Shown: piece by piece, positions 16,751 through 25,566 of the stretch
Layout of the letters: every line of letters starts with the position of its first letter
How positions within the stretch are numbered: the stretch's first letter is position 1
NCBI GenBank assembly: GCA_017694655.1
Contig: JADIMQ010000078.1
Span: 1 to 32,835, forward strand
DNA length: 32,835 nucleotides
Reading direction: 5' to 3'
DNA from: Candidatus Cryptobacteroides merdigallinarum
Lineage (GTDB): Bacteria > Bacteroidota > Bacteroidia > Bacteroidales > UBA932
The notes under the pieces: model-generated
The model's input: the letters and a program-made list of their open reading frames with translations, nothing else
Told to the model about the DNA's origin: nothing
The model's database searches: none
Position numbers and translations under genes: made by a program

Positions 16751-17844
16751 TATTTGATTTCCGCCTTTCCCGAAAGCACGGCATACCCGTTCTCCGCAAG
16801 GGAATCCATCTCGTTACCTCCGGGATAGACCTCGACAGGGGCTATGAAAGAGACCCTGCGCGAAATCTTCTTCATCAGGGGGGCGTTGTGGGCTATGCCT
16901 CCAGTCAGGATTATGACATCCACCTGGCCGCAGACATCCGCAGCAAGGGAGGCTATGTATTTCGCTACGCTGAGGCAGAAGCCCTCCAGGAAGAGCCTGG
17001 CGTGGCTGTCACCGGCATCAGCCATGGCGACCACGGACCTGAAGTCATTCGTCCCGAAATAGGATACTGCTCCTCCGTGCCCCACAAGCTTCTTCTTTAT
17101 CTCATCCTTGGTATATTTCCCGCTGAAGCACATCTCCACAAGGGGGAATGCAGGGACAGTCCCGGCACGCTCCGTACTCAACGGCCCGTCTCCCCCGAGG
17201 GCGTCATTGGTATCTATGATACGCCCTCCTCGATGCAGGGTAACTGACGTCCCGCCGCCTATATGCGCCACGATGGCGGTAACATCCTTCTGCTTCAGGC
17301 CCTTCGACCCTGCGTAGTGCCTCACCACGGCACGTGAGTTCAAGGCATGGCACAACGGCCTGCGGGTAAACTCCGGGATACCTCCTACCTTGGCCTCCGG
17401 CAGCATCTCGTCAGCCATAGGAGGGTCAGCCATGTATGCCCTGCAGACCTCCGGGATACCGGCCTCCTTCCTGGCGTCATTCACAAGCACGGCGATGTCG
17501 CAGGCCAGGAGCCCGGACAGGTTGCAGGCGTGTACACCGTTCCTGCAGGCCCTGAGGGCATCTTCAAGGACCTCCGTTATCTCATATACCCCCGTCTCCA
17601 TGGGGGTTACCAGACCAGACCTGGCCATGACCAGATCTATGTCCACGAGACGTATGCCCTTGGACAAAAGGAACTCTGTAATGGTAACGAGCCTGAGGTG
17701 GCCCTGTTCCATTACAGAGTTATATCTGGATAGCCTTTCCGTACTGTGGAAGATGTTCTCTTCGAACACCTTGTTTCCGGAGTCATAGTATCCTAACTTA
17801 GTCGAGGTCGATCCGGTATTGATTGCCAAAATCCTACCTGACAT
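16696..17844 (-). CDS. buk: Butyrate kinase
   Basis: Makes butyrate and ATP from butyryl phosphate in the cytosol. The 382-residue ASKHA kinase opens with LAINTGSTSTKLGYYD and contains ARSGLVTPMETGVYEI, AHIGGGTSVTLHRGG, the conserved GDGPLSTERAG, and IILTGGIAHNAPL. Acetate kinase has a different pattern of the same motifs. It ends about fifteen residues later than usual (HAQEKRSLSGSDWL), and this extra tail is the part overlapping the serine hydrolase gene. It is the last gene of ackA-ptb-buk, 6 bases after ptb, which makes its substrate. Confidence 0.93.
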   Translation of the reverse strand: MSGRILAINTGSTSTKLGYYDSGNKVFEENIFHSTERLSRYNSVMEQGHLRLVTITEFLLSKGIRLVDIDLVMARSGLVTPMETGVYEITEVLEDALRACRNGVHACNLSGLLACDIAVLVNDARKEAGIPEVCRAYMADPPMADEMLPEAKVGGIPEFTRRPLCHALNSRAVVRHYAGSKGLKQKDVTAIVAHIGGGTSVTLHRGGRIIDTNDALGGDGPLSTERAGTVPAFPLVEMCFSGKYTKDEIKKKLVGHGGAVSYFGTNDFRSVVAMADAGDSHARLFLEGFCLSVAKYIASLAADVCGQVDVIILTGGIAHNAPLMKKISRRVSFIAPVEVYPGGNEMDSLAENGYAVLSGKAEIKYYDPHAQEKRSLSGSDWL

Positions 17845-17850
17845 AAGCCG

Positions 17851-18759
17851 TTATTTGGCTGCCATCGCAGCTATTGCTATGGAGTTCAGCTTGGTGTCGA
17901 TGCTGTCCGCGCGGCTCGAAAGCACGCAAGGGACCTTGGCGCCCACCACCATACCGGCCTGCTTGACACCGGAGGCCAGCTTGGAGTTGGTCTTGTAGAA
18001 GACGTTGGCAGACTCGATGTTCGGGAAGAGGAGGCAGTCCGCATCCCCGGCTACAGGGCTCACTACCTTCTTTATCTCAACGGACTCCATGTCGATGGCA
18101 ACGTCGAGGGCGAGAGGACCGTCGGCTATGCAGCCCTTGATCTCACCGCGCTCAACCTTCTTGGAAAGCACGGCAGCCTCCACACATGCAGGCATCTTCT
18201 CGAGCATCTGCTCGGTGGCAGCTATTATGGCGACCTTCGGAGTGGCGATTCCCATGGCGTGTGCCGTATTCACCAGGTATCCGAGCATGGCCTTCTTCTG
18301 CCCGAGGTCCGGGAGAGGGATCACTGCCATGTCGCTGAGGAATATCAGCTTGTGGTAGTTCGGGTTCTGTATCACGGACACGTGGCTGAGCACGGCCTTC
18401 GGAGGCAGGAGACCGGTCTCCTTGTTCAGGATGGCCCTCATGAACTTGTCGGTGCTGCAGAGGCCCTTCATGAGGATGTCCCCCATGCCCTGGTTCACCA
18501 TGGTTACGGCCTGTGTAACAGCGGACAGCTCCACAGGATTGTGGAGAACCCTGAACTTGTTTATATCTATGTTCTCCTTCGCGCACTCTTCCTTTATGAG
18601 ATTCTCGTCACCAACCAGGGTAGCGTCGATCATCCCCAGGTCCACGGCTTTGCTGGCTGCGGAAATCGTATGACCGTCCACGGCCCAGGCAGCTATCATC
18701 CTTTTCTTCTCGCCTCTGCCCGCAAGCTCGGCGAAGATATCTTCAAATTTGGTAAACAT
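17851..18759 (-). CDS. ptb: Phosphate butyryltransferase
   Basis: Converts butyryl-CoA and phosphate to butyryl phosphate and CoA. The 302-residue protein belongs to the phosphate acetyl/butyryl transferase family and shows MKGLCSTDKFMRAILNKETG, SHVSVIQNPNYHKLIFLSD, the central GIATPKVAIIAATE, and CLLFPNIESANVFYKTN followed by GMVVGAKVPCVLSSRAD. The short length and the Ptb-type sequence separate it from Pta. It sits between ackA (12-base gap) and buk (6-base gap) on the same strand. Confidence 0.93.
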   Translation of the reverse strand: MFTKFEDIFAELAGRGEKKRMIAAWAVDGHTISAASKAVDLGMIDATLVGDENLIKEECAKENIDINKFRVLHNPVELSAVTQAVTMVNQGMGDILMKGLCSTDKFMRAILNKETGLLPPKAVLSHVSVIQNPNYHKLIFLSDMAVIPLPDLGQKKAMLGYLVNTAHAMGIATPKVAIIAATEQMLEKMPACVEAAVLSKKVERGEIKGCIADGPLALDVAIDMESVEIKKVVSPVAGDADCLLFPNIESANVFYKTNSKLASGVKQAGMVVGAKVPCVLSSRADSIDTKLNSIAIAAMAAK

Positions 18760-18771
18760 TTGTATTTGGGT

Positions 18772-19986
18772 TTATTGGTTGTTCTCGTTAACAATGTGCA
18801 TGGTGTCCTGTGCAATCACAAGCTCCTCGTTCGTGGTTATTACGGCCACCTTCACCTTTGAGTCAGGGAGCGAGATGAGGGTGTCCCTGCCGGTGGCTAC
18901 ATTGGCCTCATAGTCGAACTTGAGCCCGAGGTAGGAAAGGTTCTCGCATACCCTGCGGCGGAGACGGCTGTTGTTCTCCCCTATTCCCCCGGTGAAGACA
19001 ATCAGGTCCACCCCGTTCATCACGGCAGTGTAGGCACCTATGTACTTGGTGATGTCATAGACAAGCTTCTTCAGGGTCAGCTTGGCCTTCCTGTCACCGG
19101 AATTGGCGGCCTCGTTCAGGTCCCTGGCGTCGGACGATATGCAGGACAGCCCGAGGAAACCGCTCTTCTTGTTGAGCACATTGTGTATCTCCTCAACCGA
19201 CAGGTGCTCCCTCTCCTGGAGGAAGGTCACCACCTCCGGATCTATCGAGCCGCACCTCGTGCCCATGATGATACCCTCGAGCGGGGTGAATCCCATGGAA
19301 GTGTCGATGGACTTGCCGTTGGCTATGGCCGTGATGGAGCTGCCGTTCCCCAGATGGCAGGTTATTATCTTGGAATTCTCAAGATCGAGCCCCGTAAAGC
19401 GGGCGCCCTTGGCGGAGACATACTTGTGGCTCGTGCCGTGGAACCCGTACCTGCGGATCCTGTATTTCTCGTAATATTCGTAAGGGAGAGCATACATGTA
19501 GGCGTATGCCGGCATTGTCTGGTGGAAGGCGGTATCGAACACGGCAACCTGCGGAACAGTAGGAAGCACCTCGGACACTGCCTTGATACCGAGCAGGTTG
19601 GCAGGATTGTGCAGAGGAGCGATATCGGAACACTTCTCAATCTGGGCAATGACGCCGTCATCTATGAGCTTACTGCAGAAGAACTCCTCTCCCCCATGCA
19701 CTACACGGTGACCGACGGCCTCTATGTCCTCGAGGGTGGAAAGCACGCCGAACTCCTTGTCCAGCAAGGCGTCGAGCACGACTTTTATGCCTACCGTATG
19801 GTCAGGGATAGGCATTTCCTTTACATACTTTTCTTTCCCGGCGGTCTGGTGCTTGATACATCCGGCATCCATGCCGATTCTTTCGACAAGGCCCTTGGCC
19901 ATGAGGTCGAAGACTTCGTCACTCTTCATATCAAGCAGCTGATATTTAAGGGACGAACTTCCACAATTCAATACAAGGATAATCAT
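18772..19986 (-). CDS. ackA: Acetate kinase
   Basis: Makes acetate and ATP from acetyl phosphate. The 404 residues show the full AckA set: NCGSSSLKYQ (7-16), the signature GHRVVHGGEEF, FDTAFHQTMP, RRYGFHGTSHKYV with the active-site HGTSH, CHLGNGSSITAI, TGGIGENNSRLRRRVC, and a C-terminal AVITTNEELVIAQ. It is first in an operon with ptb and buk; no pta gene is nearby, so acetyl phosphate must come from a transferase encoded elsewhere or from Ptb acting on acetyl-CoA. A candidate -7 box lies at 20073-20080. Confidence 0.96.
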   Translation of the reverse strand: MIILVLNCGSSSLKYQLLDMKSDEVFDLMAKGLVERIGMDAGCIKHQTAGKEKYVKEMPIPDHTVGIKVVLDALLDKEFGVLSTLEDIEAVGHRVVHGGEEFFCSKLIDDGVIAQIEKCSDIAPLHNPANLLGIKAVSEVLPTVPQVAVFDTAFHQTMPAYAYMYALPYEYYEKYRIRRYGFHGTSHKYVSAKGARFTGLDLENSKIITCHLGNGSSITAIANGKSIDTSMGFTPLEGIIMGTRCGSIDPEVVTFLQEREHLSVEEIHNVLNKKSGFLGLSCISSDARDLNEAANSGDRKAKLTLKKLVYDITKYIGAYTAVMNGVDLIVFTGGIGENNSRLRRRVCENLSYLGLKFDYEANVATGRDTLISLPDSKVKVAVITTNEELVIAQDTMHIVNENNQ

Positions 19987-20072
19987 ATTATATAATTAAA
20001 GGTAATTCTTAAAAATAGTTCATGAAACGACACAACCGTTTCCAATCTGTCACAAAAATTCCGTTATCAGCG

Positions 20073-20080
20073 CAAAGTTA
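20073..20080 (-). promoter_or_regulatory. Putative -7 box for ackA-ptb-buk
   Basis: Minus-strand TAACTTTG (read from 20080 to 20073) matches TAnnTTTG exactly, 87 bases before the ackA start. No TTG lies at the expected -33 distance, so the match is partial. The 153-base gap to comEC is AT-rich and divergent; I see no matching box facing comEC. Confidence 0.45.
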
Positions 20081-20139
20081 TAAAAATAATGAGTATTTTA
20101 GCCGTTGTTTCCATATTTTATTGACTTAATTTTACGACA

Positions 20140-21246
20140 ATGGCTGAGGGGAGGGAATCTGTGGCGTACGCATTGCCATTCTGTGCCGGTACCGTTACCG
20201 GAATCATGATCTGCGGGCACGGGGTGCTCCACCGGACGGGGACATACCTTACCGCCGCCATATCTCTTCCTGCCTGTATCCTGCTGCTTGCACTGTGCTT
20301 CTTCCGCCGCAAGAAGGAGGGCGGGATCCTCGCCCTGGCCGCCGCGGCGATGTTCAGCTGCGGGGCATTCTGCTGGTCCGCGCACGCCCTCGGGGAAATG
20401 TCCGTCCCGGACGGGAAGATGACCCTGGCAGAGGAGCTCACGGCCCCTCCCGCCCTGTGGCTGAAGTCCGCAATAGATTCGCTGCCCCTGCAGGATTACG
20501 GGAGCAACGCCCTGATAAAGGCCCTCGTCACCGGGGACAGGTCGGATGTGCCGGCATCCACGGCTGCAACCTTCAGGGACAGCGGGGCCTCGCACATACT
20601 CGCCCTCTCGGGGATGCACCTTGCAGTCATCTATGCCGTCCTGTCCAGGCTGCTGTCCGTGCTGGGAAGGACCAGGCAGGCGGACATGGCCAGGTTCGCC
20701 GTCATAACCTCCTCCACACTTTTCTATTCAGTCATGACCGGGTCCTCCCCGTCAATCATACGTGCCTTCCTCTTCATTCTGTTGCGTGAAACTGCAAAGC
20801 TGACCGGAAGGAAGGCCCGGCCGGGGAACATACTGTGCTTCGCGCTCACTGTACAGTGCGCCCTCTCCCCTGCCGTCATTGTCTCGGCAAGTTTCCAGCT
20901 TTCGTACCTCGCCATGTGCGGGATATATTTCCTGTATCCGGCCCTCCGGGATCTCTACCCGGACAATGTCCCGGTAATGAAGAAGATATGGAACAGCGCG
21001 GCCATGTCCATAGCATGCCAGGCATTCACCGGCCCCCTCGCATGGTTCCTTTTCGGGTCGGCCCCGGCCTATTTCATCATAACCAACCTCATAGCCATAC
21101 CGCTGACATCAGCCCTTATGCCGGTGGCCCTTGCCGCCGCCCTCCTGCACAGGGCTGGGATGTGCCCGGATGTCCTGGTCAGGGCTATAGACCTGTCCAC
21201 CGTATTCCTTGTGGACTGCCTGGAGGTCATCTGCTCCCTGCCGTAG
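20140..21246 (+). CDS. ComEC/Rec2 family protein, competence membrane domain only
   Basis: Polytopic inner-membrane protein of the DNA-uptake channel family. The Competence domain is recognised by ALVTGDRSDVPASTAATFRD, then SGASHILALSGMHLAVIY (the hallmark LSGxH), and FSVMTGSSPSIIRAF-like sequence. About nine hydrophobic segments can be seen in 368 residues. Full ComEC proteins have an N-terminal OB domain and a C-terminal metallo-beta-lactamase domain; both are absent here, and the stop comes right at the end of the membrane part. Short versions are found in many Bacteroidetes, so this may be a stable form rather than a truncation. The stop overlaps the end of apbE by 20 bases. Confidence 0.78.
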   Translation: MAEGRESVAYALPFCAGTVTGIMICGHGVLHRTGTYLTAAISLPACILLLALCFFRRKKEGGILALAAAAMFSCGAFCWSAHALGEMSVPDGKMTLAEELTAPPALWLKSAIDSLPLQDYGSNALIKALVTGDRSDVPASTAATFRDSGASHILALSGMHLAVIYAVLSRLLSVLGRTRQADMARFAVITSSTLFYSVMTGSSPSIIRAFLFILLRETAKLTGRKARPGNILCFALTVQCALSPAVIVSASFQLSYLAMCGIYFLYPALRDLYPDNVPVMKKIWNSAAMSIACQAFTGPLAWFLFGSAPAYFIITNLIAIPLTSALMPVALAAALLHRAGMCPDVLVRAIDLSTVFLVDCLEVICSLP

Positions 21247-22354
21247 GTCCCGGCCGGCTCTCCTCGAGGACAAGCCCGGCGGATGTCCAGGTCTTCATCT
21301 GCCCGTCCTCATCATAGACGAGGCAGCCTTCCAGGTCCGGCCTCGAGGTGATGAACTCCACGGCCTCCTCGAGCCCTATCACCATGCAGTACGTTGCAAG
21401 GGCGTCGGCCTCCGTCGCGTTCGCGGCCACGATGGTGGCGCTGAGGAGGGAATGCGTTACAGGGTAGCCCGTCCTCGGGTCGATGGTATGGGCATATTTC
21501 TTCCCGTCCTTCACATAATATTTACGGTAATTCCCGGAGGTGACCACGCCGCACGGCTCCGGTCCGGCCCGGAATATGCCCTGGAGATCCCTGCCCGGTA
21601 CATTGTTCCCGTCGACCGGACGGTCGAGCCCGATGCTCCAGCTCTGCCCGGAAGGGTTGAGGCCTTCGCAGTAGATTTCACCACCTACGTCCACGAGCAT
21701 CTGGTCCACGCCTATGGAATGCAGGTAGGAAGCCACAAGGTCGCAGGAATATCCCTGGGCTATCGCGTTGAAGTTCAGCATCGGCAACGCCCTGCCCCTT
21801 GTCACGGCATCCTCCCCGGGAGTTCCGGGGCCGAGCAGCAGGGATGCGGATGTACGGCCGGCAGAATCGAGCACCAGGGTGTCCGGGAGACGGTCCATCC
21901 CCACGCCTTCCATTACGGACTGCACTTTCTGCGGGGACGGCAGGCTGTCGGAAGTGAAACCGAAGCCCCATATGTCGAAAAGCGGAGCCGCGGAAACGTC
22001 GAAGCAGCCTCCGGTCTCGTCATAGTAGCGTCCGGAAATCCGGTATATGTCGGAAAAGATACCGTCAGGTACGATGCTCTCCCCAGCATTGAAGCGGCTG
22101 AGCAGGGATGACTTGTCGTAACCGGACAGGGAGTTGTTCACTGCAAGGAGGACCGAGTCTATGCCGGACTTTATTTCTTCCGGGGAGAGGCGCACCCTCC
22201 CTCCGTGGCCGTCAAGGGACAGCTTGACTGAATATACACCACCCTGGGCATAGCCCGTGACCGCGATATACCCGCTCTCGGAGCAGGCGCAGGAAAGGGT
22301 GCACGAAAGAAGGAAGACAAGGATTCCACGGAAATATTTTCTGTAACAAGCCAT
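21227..22354 (-). CDS. apbE: FAD:protein FMN transferase (ApbE family lipoprotein)
   Basis: Attaches FMN to target Thr/Ser of respiratory proteins such as Nqr or Rnf subunits, acting outside the inner membrane. Signal MACYRKYFRGILVFLLSCTL with lipobox cysteines around residues 17-24 marks a lipoprotein. The ApbE core is clear: LSGYDKSSLLSRFN, FDVSAAPLFDIWGFG, LNFNAIAQGYSCDLVA, LVDVGGEIYCEG, KYAHTIDPRTGYPV and the metal-binding ATEADALATY. Length is 375 residues, or 378 if ATG at 22363 is used. It lies alone on the minus strand, facing comEC. No Nqr or Rnf genes are in the window. Confidence 0.93.
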   Translation of the reverse strand: MACYRKYFRGILVFLLSCTLSCACSESGYIAVTGYAQGGVYSVKLSLDGHGGRVRLSPEEIKSGIDSVLLAVNNSLSGYDKSSLLSRFNAGESIVPDGIFSDIYRISGRYYDETGGCFDVSAAPLFDIWGFGFTSDSLPSPQKVQSVMEGVGMDRLPDTLVLDSAGRTSASLLLGPGTPGEDAVTRGRALPMLNFNAIAQGYSCDLVASYLHSIGVDQMLVDVGGEIYCEGLNPSGQSWSIGLDRPVDGNNVPGRDLQGIFRAGPEPCGVVTSGNYRKYYVKDGKKYAHTIDPRTGYPVTHSLLSATIVAANATEADALATYCMVIGLEEAVEFITSRPDLEGCLVYDEDGQMKTWTSAGLVLEESRPGPTAGSR

Positions 22355-22510
22355 GGTCAGCATCTGTTTTTAATGTATTGCATACGTCGGCGAAAATTAC
22401 TCCATAAAATCAACAATCACAAAAAATCGGGCTGCTTATCGACAAAAATGACGCTTTTTAATAAAAAATATGCATCTTTGTACGATGACATCAATTCGGG
22501 AAAAAATTAT

Positions 22511-23629
22511 ATGATTATCGGAAGACGTTTTCTGAAAATTCTCATGATATCGGCGGCTGTAGCAGCTGCCTTCGCCTGCAAGAAAGATGACGAGGAGGAA
22601 GAGGCCCTGCCGTCACTGGGGGGAATGGTAAAATTCAGCCTGGATCCTTACATGGAAGTCAACTCCACCTTCAGGGTGGAACCTTCAGGGATCTACCATC
22701 CCGAGGGGAAAGGGTTCGGCTACTACTGCAAGGCTTCCTGGAAAGAGTCCAACGACACCATAAAGCTGGAGAATTCCGACAGTTTCATAGAAGAGAAGAT
22801 GCTGTTCACCTTCCCTGAAGACAGCGTGGGGACATTCACCATATCCTGTACCGCATTCGCGTCAGGGTACTATTCCACGAGTGTCTCGAGATACGTGACC
22901 ACCGTATCCAGGGAGAGGTCCCTGATAGATACGCTGCTGGGCTATGACGCCACTGCATACCCCGCAGGGGAAGTCATCGACAACAGGGACGGGGAAGGAC
23001 GCACATACAGGACCGTGAGGATAGGGAATGCCGAATGGTTCGCTGAAAACCTGGCTTACAAAGGTCTGGACCACGCGTCCGGAGACAACCAGGGAAAGGC
23101 CGTTTTAGGGATACCGTACCAGAACTGCGAGGCCATGTCGGATATCTTTGGCCGGTACTACACGTGGAACGAGGCCATGGGACTGGATGAAGACGGCAAA
23201 CCATCAGGTGTGAAGCTCTGTCCGGACGGGTGGACGGTCCCTACCGATGAAGACTGGAAAAACCTCGCCGCCGAGCTGTCCGATGACCCGTCCGTCATGG
23301 AGGCCGGGAAAATCTTCCCCGGGATAGCCGGGAAGATAATGGTAGAGGCGAAGTTCAACTCAGAGGACAACGAGATGTGGGAATACTGGCCGGCCGTCAA
23401 GATCACCAACGAGACCGGCATGTCCGTGATACCATGCGGCTTCGCCAACATCTCCGGCACGGCCGGGTCATTCGAGTCGGCAATGACTTTTGCCGCGTTC
23501 TGGACCGCTACTGAAAAGGACACTGACCAGGCATATATCAGATACATAAACTGCTATGAGCCTGACATATTCATAACATCGTCCCCGAAGGTGTCGTTCG
23601 GGGCCCCGGTAAGGTGCATAAAAGAATAG
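22511..23629 (+). CDS. FISUMP domain lipoprotein
   Basis: Surface or periplasmic lipoprotein of 372 residues. ATG at 22511 gives the signal MIIGRRFLKILMISAAVAAA with lipobox AFAC and an acidic patch right after it (KKDDEEEE), a pattern often linked with surface export in Bacteroidetes. The N-terminal half (about 40-140) is a beta-rich Ig-like region. The C-terminal half (about 155-372) is the Fibrobacter major paralogous domain: TYRTVRIGNAEWFAENLAYK, GRYYTWNEAM, LCPDGWTVPTDEDWKNL and a closing SFGAPVRCIKE. The domain is thought to bind surfaces or glycans. A weak -7-like CATCTTTG lies at 22473-22480. It is followed 19 bases on by lemA. Confidence 0.8.
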   Translation: MIIGRRFLKILMISAAVAAAFACKKDDEEEEALPSLGGMVKFSLDPYMEVNSTFRVEPSGIYHPEGKGFGYYCKASWKESNDTIKLENSDSFIEEKMLFTFPEDSVGTFTISCTAFASGYYSTSVSRYVTTVSRERSLIDTLLGYDATAYPAGEVIDNRDGEGRTYRTVRIGNAEWFAENLAYKGLDHASGDNQGKAVLGIPYQNCEAMSDIFGRYYTWNEAMGLDEDGKPSGVKLCPDGWTVPTDEDWKNLAAELSDDPSVMEAGKIFPGIAGKIMVEAKFNSEDNEMWEYWPAVKITNETGMSVIPCGFANISGTAGSFESAMTFAAFWTATEKDTDQAYIRYINCYEPDIFITSSPKVSFGAPVRCIKE

Positions 23630-23648
23630 GAAAACACAGCCATATATC

Positions 23649-24230
23649 ATGAAGAAAGGTATCATAATAATCATTGTGGCCGTAGCCGTCATAGCAGTCT
23701 GGGCGGTCTCGGGGTACAACGGACTTGTATCAAGTGAAGAAAACGTGAAATCGGCCTGGTCCCAGGTGGAAAACGTATACCAGAGAAGGCTGGATCTCAT
23801 CCCTAACCTCGTGGCCACTGTCAAGGGTTATGCGGAACATGAGCAGGAGACCCTGGAAAGCGTGGTGGCGGCAAGGTCCAGGGCAACCCAGATTACAGTG
23901 GACCCGGGCCAGCTAACGGAAGAGAACATAGCCGCATACCAGGAAGCACAGGGGGAGATAGGCGCTGCCATCGGGAGGCTGCTTGCCATCTCGGAGAACT
24001 ACCCGGACCTGAAGGCGAACCAGAACTTCAAGGAACTCCAGGCGGAACTTGCCGGCACCGAGAACAGGATAGCCACGGAAAGGCGCAAGTACAACGAGAC
24101 GGCGAAGGCCTACAATACAATGGTCCGCCGCTTCCCGAGGAACCTGCTCGCCTCCATGTTCGGTTTCGGGCAGAAAGGCTATTTCGAGGCTGACGCGAAT
24201 GCCTCCGCCGCTCCAAAGGTAGAGTTCTGA
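23649..24230 (+). CDS. lemA: LemA family protein
   Basis: Membrane-anchored helical protein of 193 residues with one N-terminal segment (about 4-22) and the LemA core: YNGLVSSEENVKSAWSQVEN, YQRRLDLIPNLVATVKGYA, HEQETLESVVAARS, ENYPDLKANQNFKELQ, and ERRKYNETAKAYNTMVRRFP. It is predicted to have its helical bundle outside the cytoplasm. The two genes after it both encode TPM-domain proteins, the usual lemA partners in bacteria. The biochemical role is unknown; an envelope or membrane-quality role is often suggested. Confidence 0.95.
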   Translation: MKKGIIIIIVAVAVIAVWAVSGYNGLVSSEENVKSAWSQVENVYQRRLDLIPNLVATVKGYAEHEQETLESVVAARSRATQITVDPGQLTEENIAAYQEAQGEIGAAIGRLLAISENYPDLKANQNFKELQAELAGTENRIATERRKYNETAKAYNTMVRRFPRNLLASMFGFGQKGYFEADANASAAPKVEF

Positions 24231-24235
24231 CAGCG

Positions 24236-24673
24236 ATGAAGCCGCAGGACTTCCTGGACCGGAAAGGTCAGGACACCATAATCTCGGCCATCAGGGATGC
24301 CGAGAAGAACACTTCCGGGGAAATAAGGGTACACATCGACGACGTGTGCGAAGGGGATGCCTACACGAAGGCGGTTGATGTCTTCCGCTACCTCGGGATG
24401 GACAGGACAAAGGAGAGGAACGGGGTGCTGATATATGTCGCCTGCAGTTCCAAGGTTTTCGCCATTGTTGGTGACAAGGGGATAAACGACGCTGTACCGG
24501 GAGATTTCTGGGACGGTGTCTCCGCTCACATAAAGGCCTGTTTCTCCGCCGGCAGATTCGCCGAAGGCATCGCGGAAGCAATACGCATGGCAGGAGACCG
24601 GCTGAAAGAATATTTTCCATACCGGACTGACGACGAAAACGAGCAGCCGGACGAAATATCCTACAAGAAATAG
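24236..24673 (+). CDS. TPM domain protein, short soluble form
   Basis: A 145-residue protein made of a single TPM (thylakoid/phosphatase) domain with no signal peptide or membrane segment. Family pattern: AIRDAEKNTSGEIRVHIDD, RNGVLIYVACSSKVFAIVGD and GINDAVPGDFWDGV. It starts 5 bases after lemA and is followed 4 bases later by a second TPM gene, giving lemA-TPM-TPM. Being cytosolic by prediction while its partner is exported is the odd point; the tail (KKEYFPYR, DDENEQPDE) is acidic. Confidence 0.85.
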   Translation: MKPQDFLDRKGQDTIISAIRDAEKNTSGEIRVHIDDVCEGDAYTKAVDVFRYLGMDRTKERNGVLIYVACSSKVFAIVGDKGINDAVPGDFWDGVSAHIKACFSAGRFAEGIAEAIRMAGDRLKEYFPYRTDDENEQPDEISYKK

Positions 24674-24677
24674 ATTG

Positions 24678-25505
24678 ATGATGCACAGGATATCAAGACA
24701 TATCGTTGCCGCGGCCGTCTTCCTCATCGCCGCAGTGACGGTTTCTGCAATACCAGCAAGACCGGTCCCGGAGAGACTTGTAAATGATTTCGCGGGTATC
24801 CTGGACTTCCAGCAGAAAACCGGACTCGAGCTGATGCTCGATATTTTCAGCGACACCACATCCAACCAGATCGCAGTGGTGACAGTGGATGACCTTGAAG
24901 GCTATTCACCGGCCGAATACGGCACGGAAATCGGCATTGAATGGGGTGTCGGGTCATCGAAGTTCGACAACGGGATAGTCGTGCTCGTGAAGCCGAAAAC
25001 GCCGGAGTCGGACGGGCAGGTGAATATAAGTGTGGGCTACGGGCTGGAAGGGGCCATTCCCGACAGCTATGCCAAGCGGATTATAGAGAACGAAATGATC
25101 CCGGCCTTCAGCCAGGGCAACTATTATGAAGGAATATACAGGGCCTGCGAGGTGCTCATGAAACTGGCTTCCGGGGAGATTTCGGAACCATACCCCGAAG
25201 AAGGGGACGGCGGCTCAATGGCAGCCGTCTTGTTCACGATAATCCTGCTTTTCTTCATCGCTTTCATTATATCCAGGAAGAGTGGAGGGAACCACGGAGG
25301 CGGAAGCGGGAACGGGAAAAGCAGAAAGATCCATGACAAGGGAGACTTCGTGAAAGGCCTGATCATTGGGAGCCTCCTGTCCGAAGGAAGCGGCAACAGG
25401 GGCGGAAACTGGTCCGGATTCGATGGAGGCGGATTCAGCGGAGGTGGATTCGGGGGCTTCGGCGGAGGCAGTTTCGGAGGCGGCGGGGCAAGCGGCTCCT
25501 GGTAG
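24678..25505 (+). CDS. TPM domain membrane protein with Gly-rich tail (YgcG-like)
   Basis: A 275-residue protein with signal peptide (cleavage after VSA), a TPM domain (about 30-165; VNDFAGILDF, SNQIAVVTVDDLEGY, WGVGSSKFDNGIVVLV, NISVGYGLEGAIPD), then a single membrane helix (about 177-195), a basic stretch, and a C-terminal tail of almost only Gly, Ser and Phe ([17 protein letters not shown]). The tail lies on the cytoplasmic side. ATG at 24678 is preferred to the TTG one codon earlier. It completes the lemA-TPM-TPM operon. The Gly-rich tail is typical of the YgcG group. Confidence 0.88.
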   Translation: MMHRISRHIVAAAVFLIAAVTVSAIPARPVPERLVNDFAGILDFQQKTGLELMLDIFSDTTSNQIAVVTVDDLEGYSPAEYGTEIGIEWGVGSSKFDNGIVVLVKPKTPESDGQVNISVGYGLEGAIPDSYAKRIIENEMIPAFSQGNYYEGIYRACEVLMKLASGEISEPYPEEGDGGSMAAVLFTIILLFFIAFIISRKSGGNHGGGSGNGKSRKIHDKGDFVKGLIIGSLLSEGSGNRGGNWSGFDGGGFSGGGFGGFGGGSFGGGGASGSW

Positions 25506-25566
25506 GGATCAGCCCACGGCCGGCGTACCGGAAGAGCGGGACAGGATGGCATCTGCAGATTGCCTG

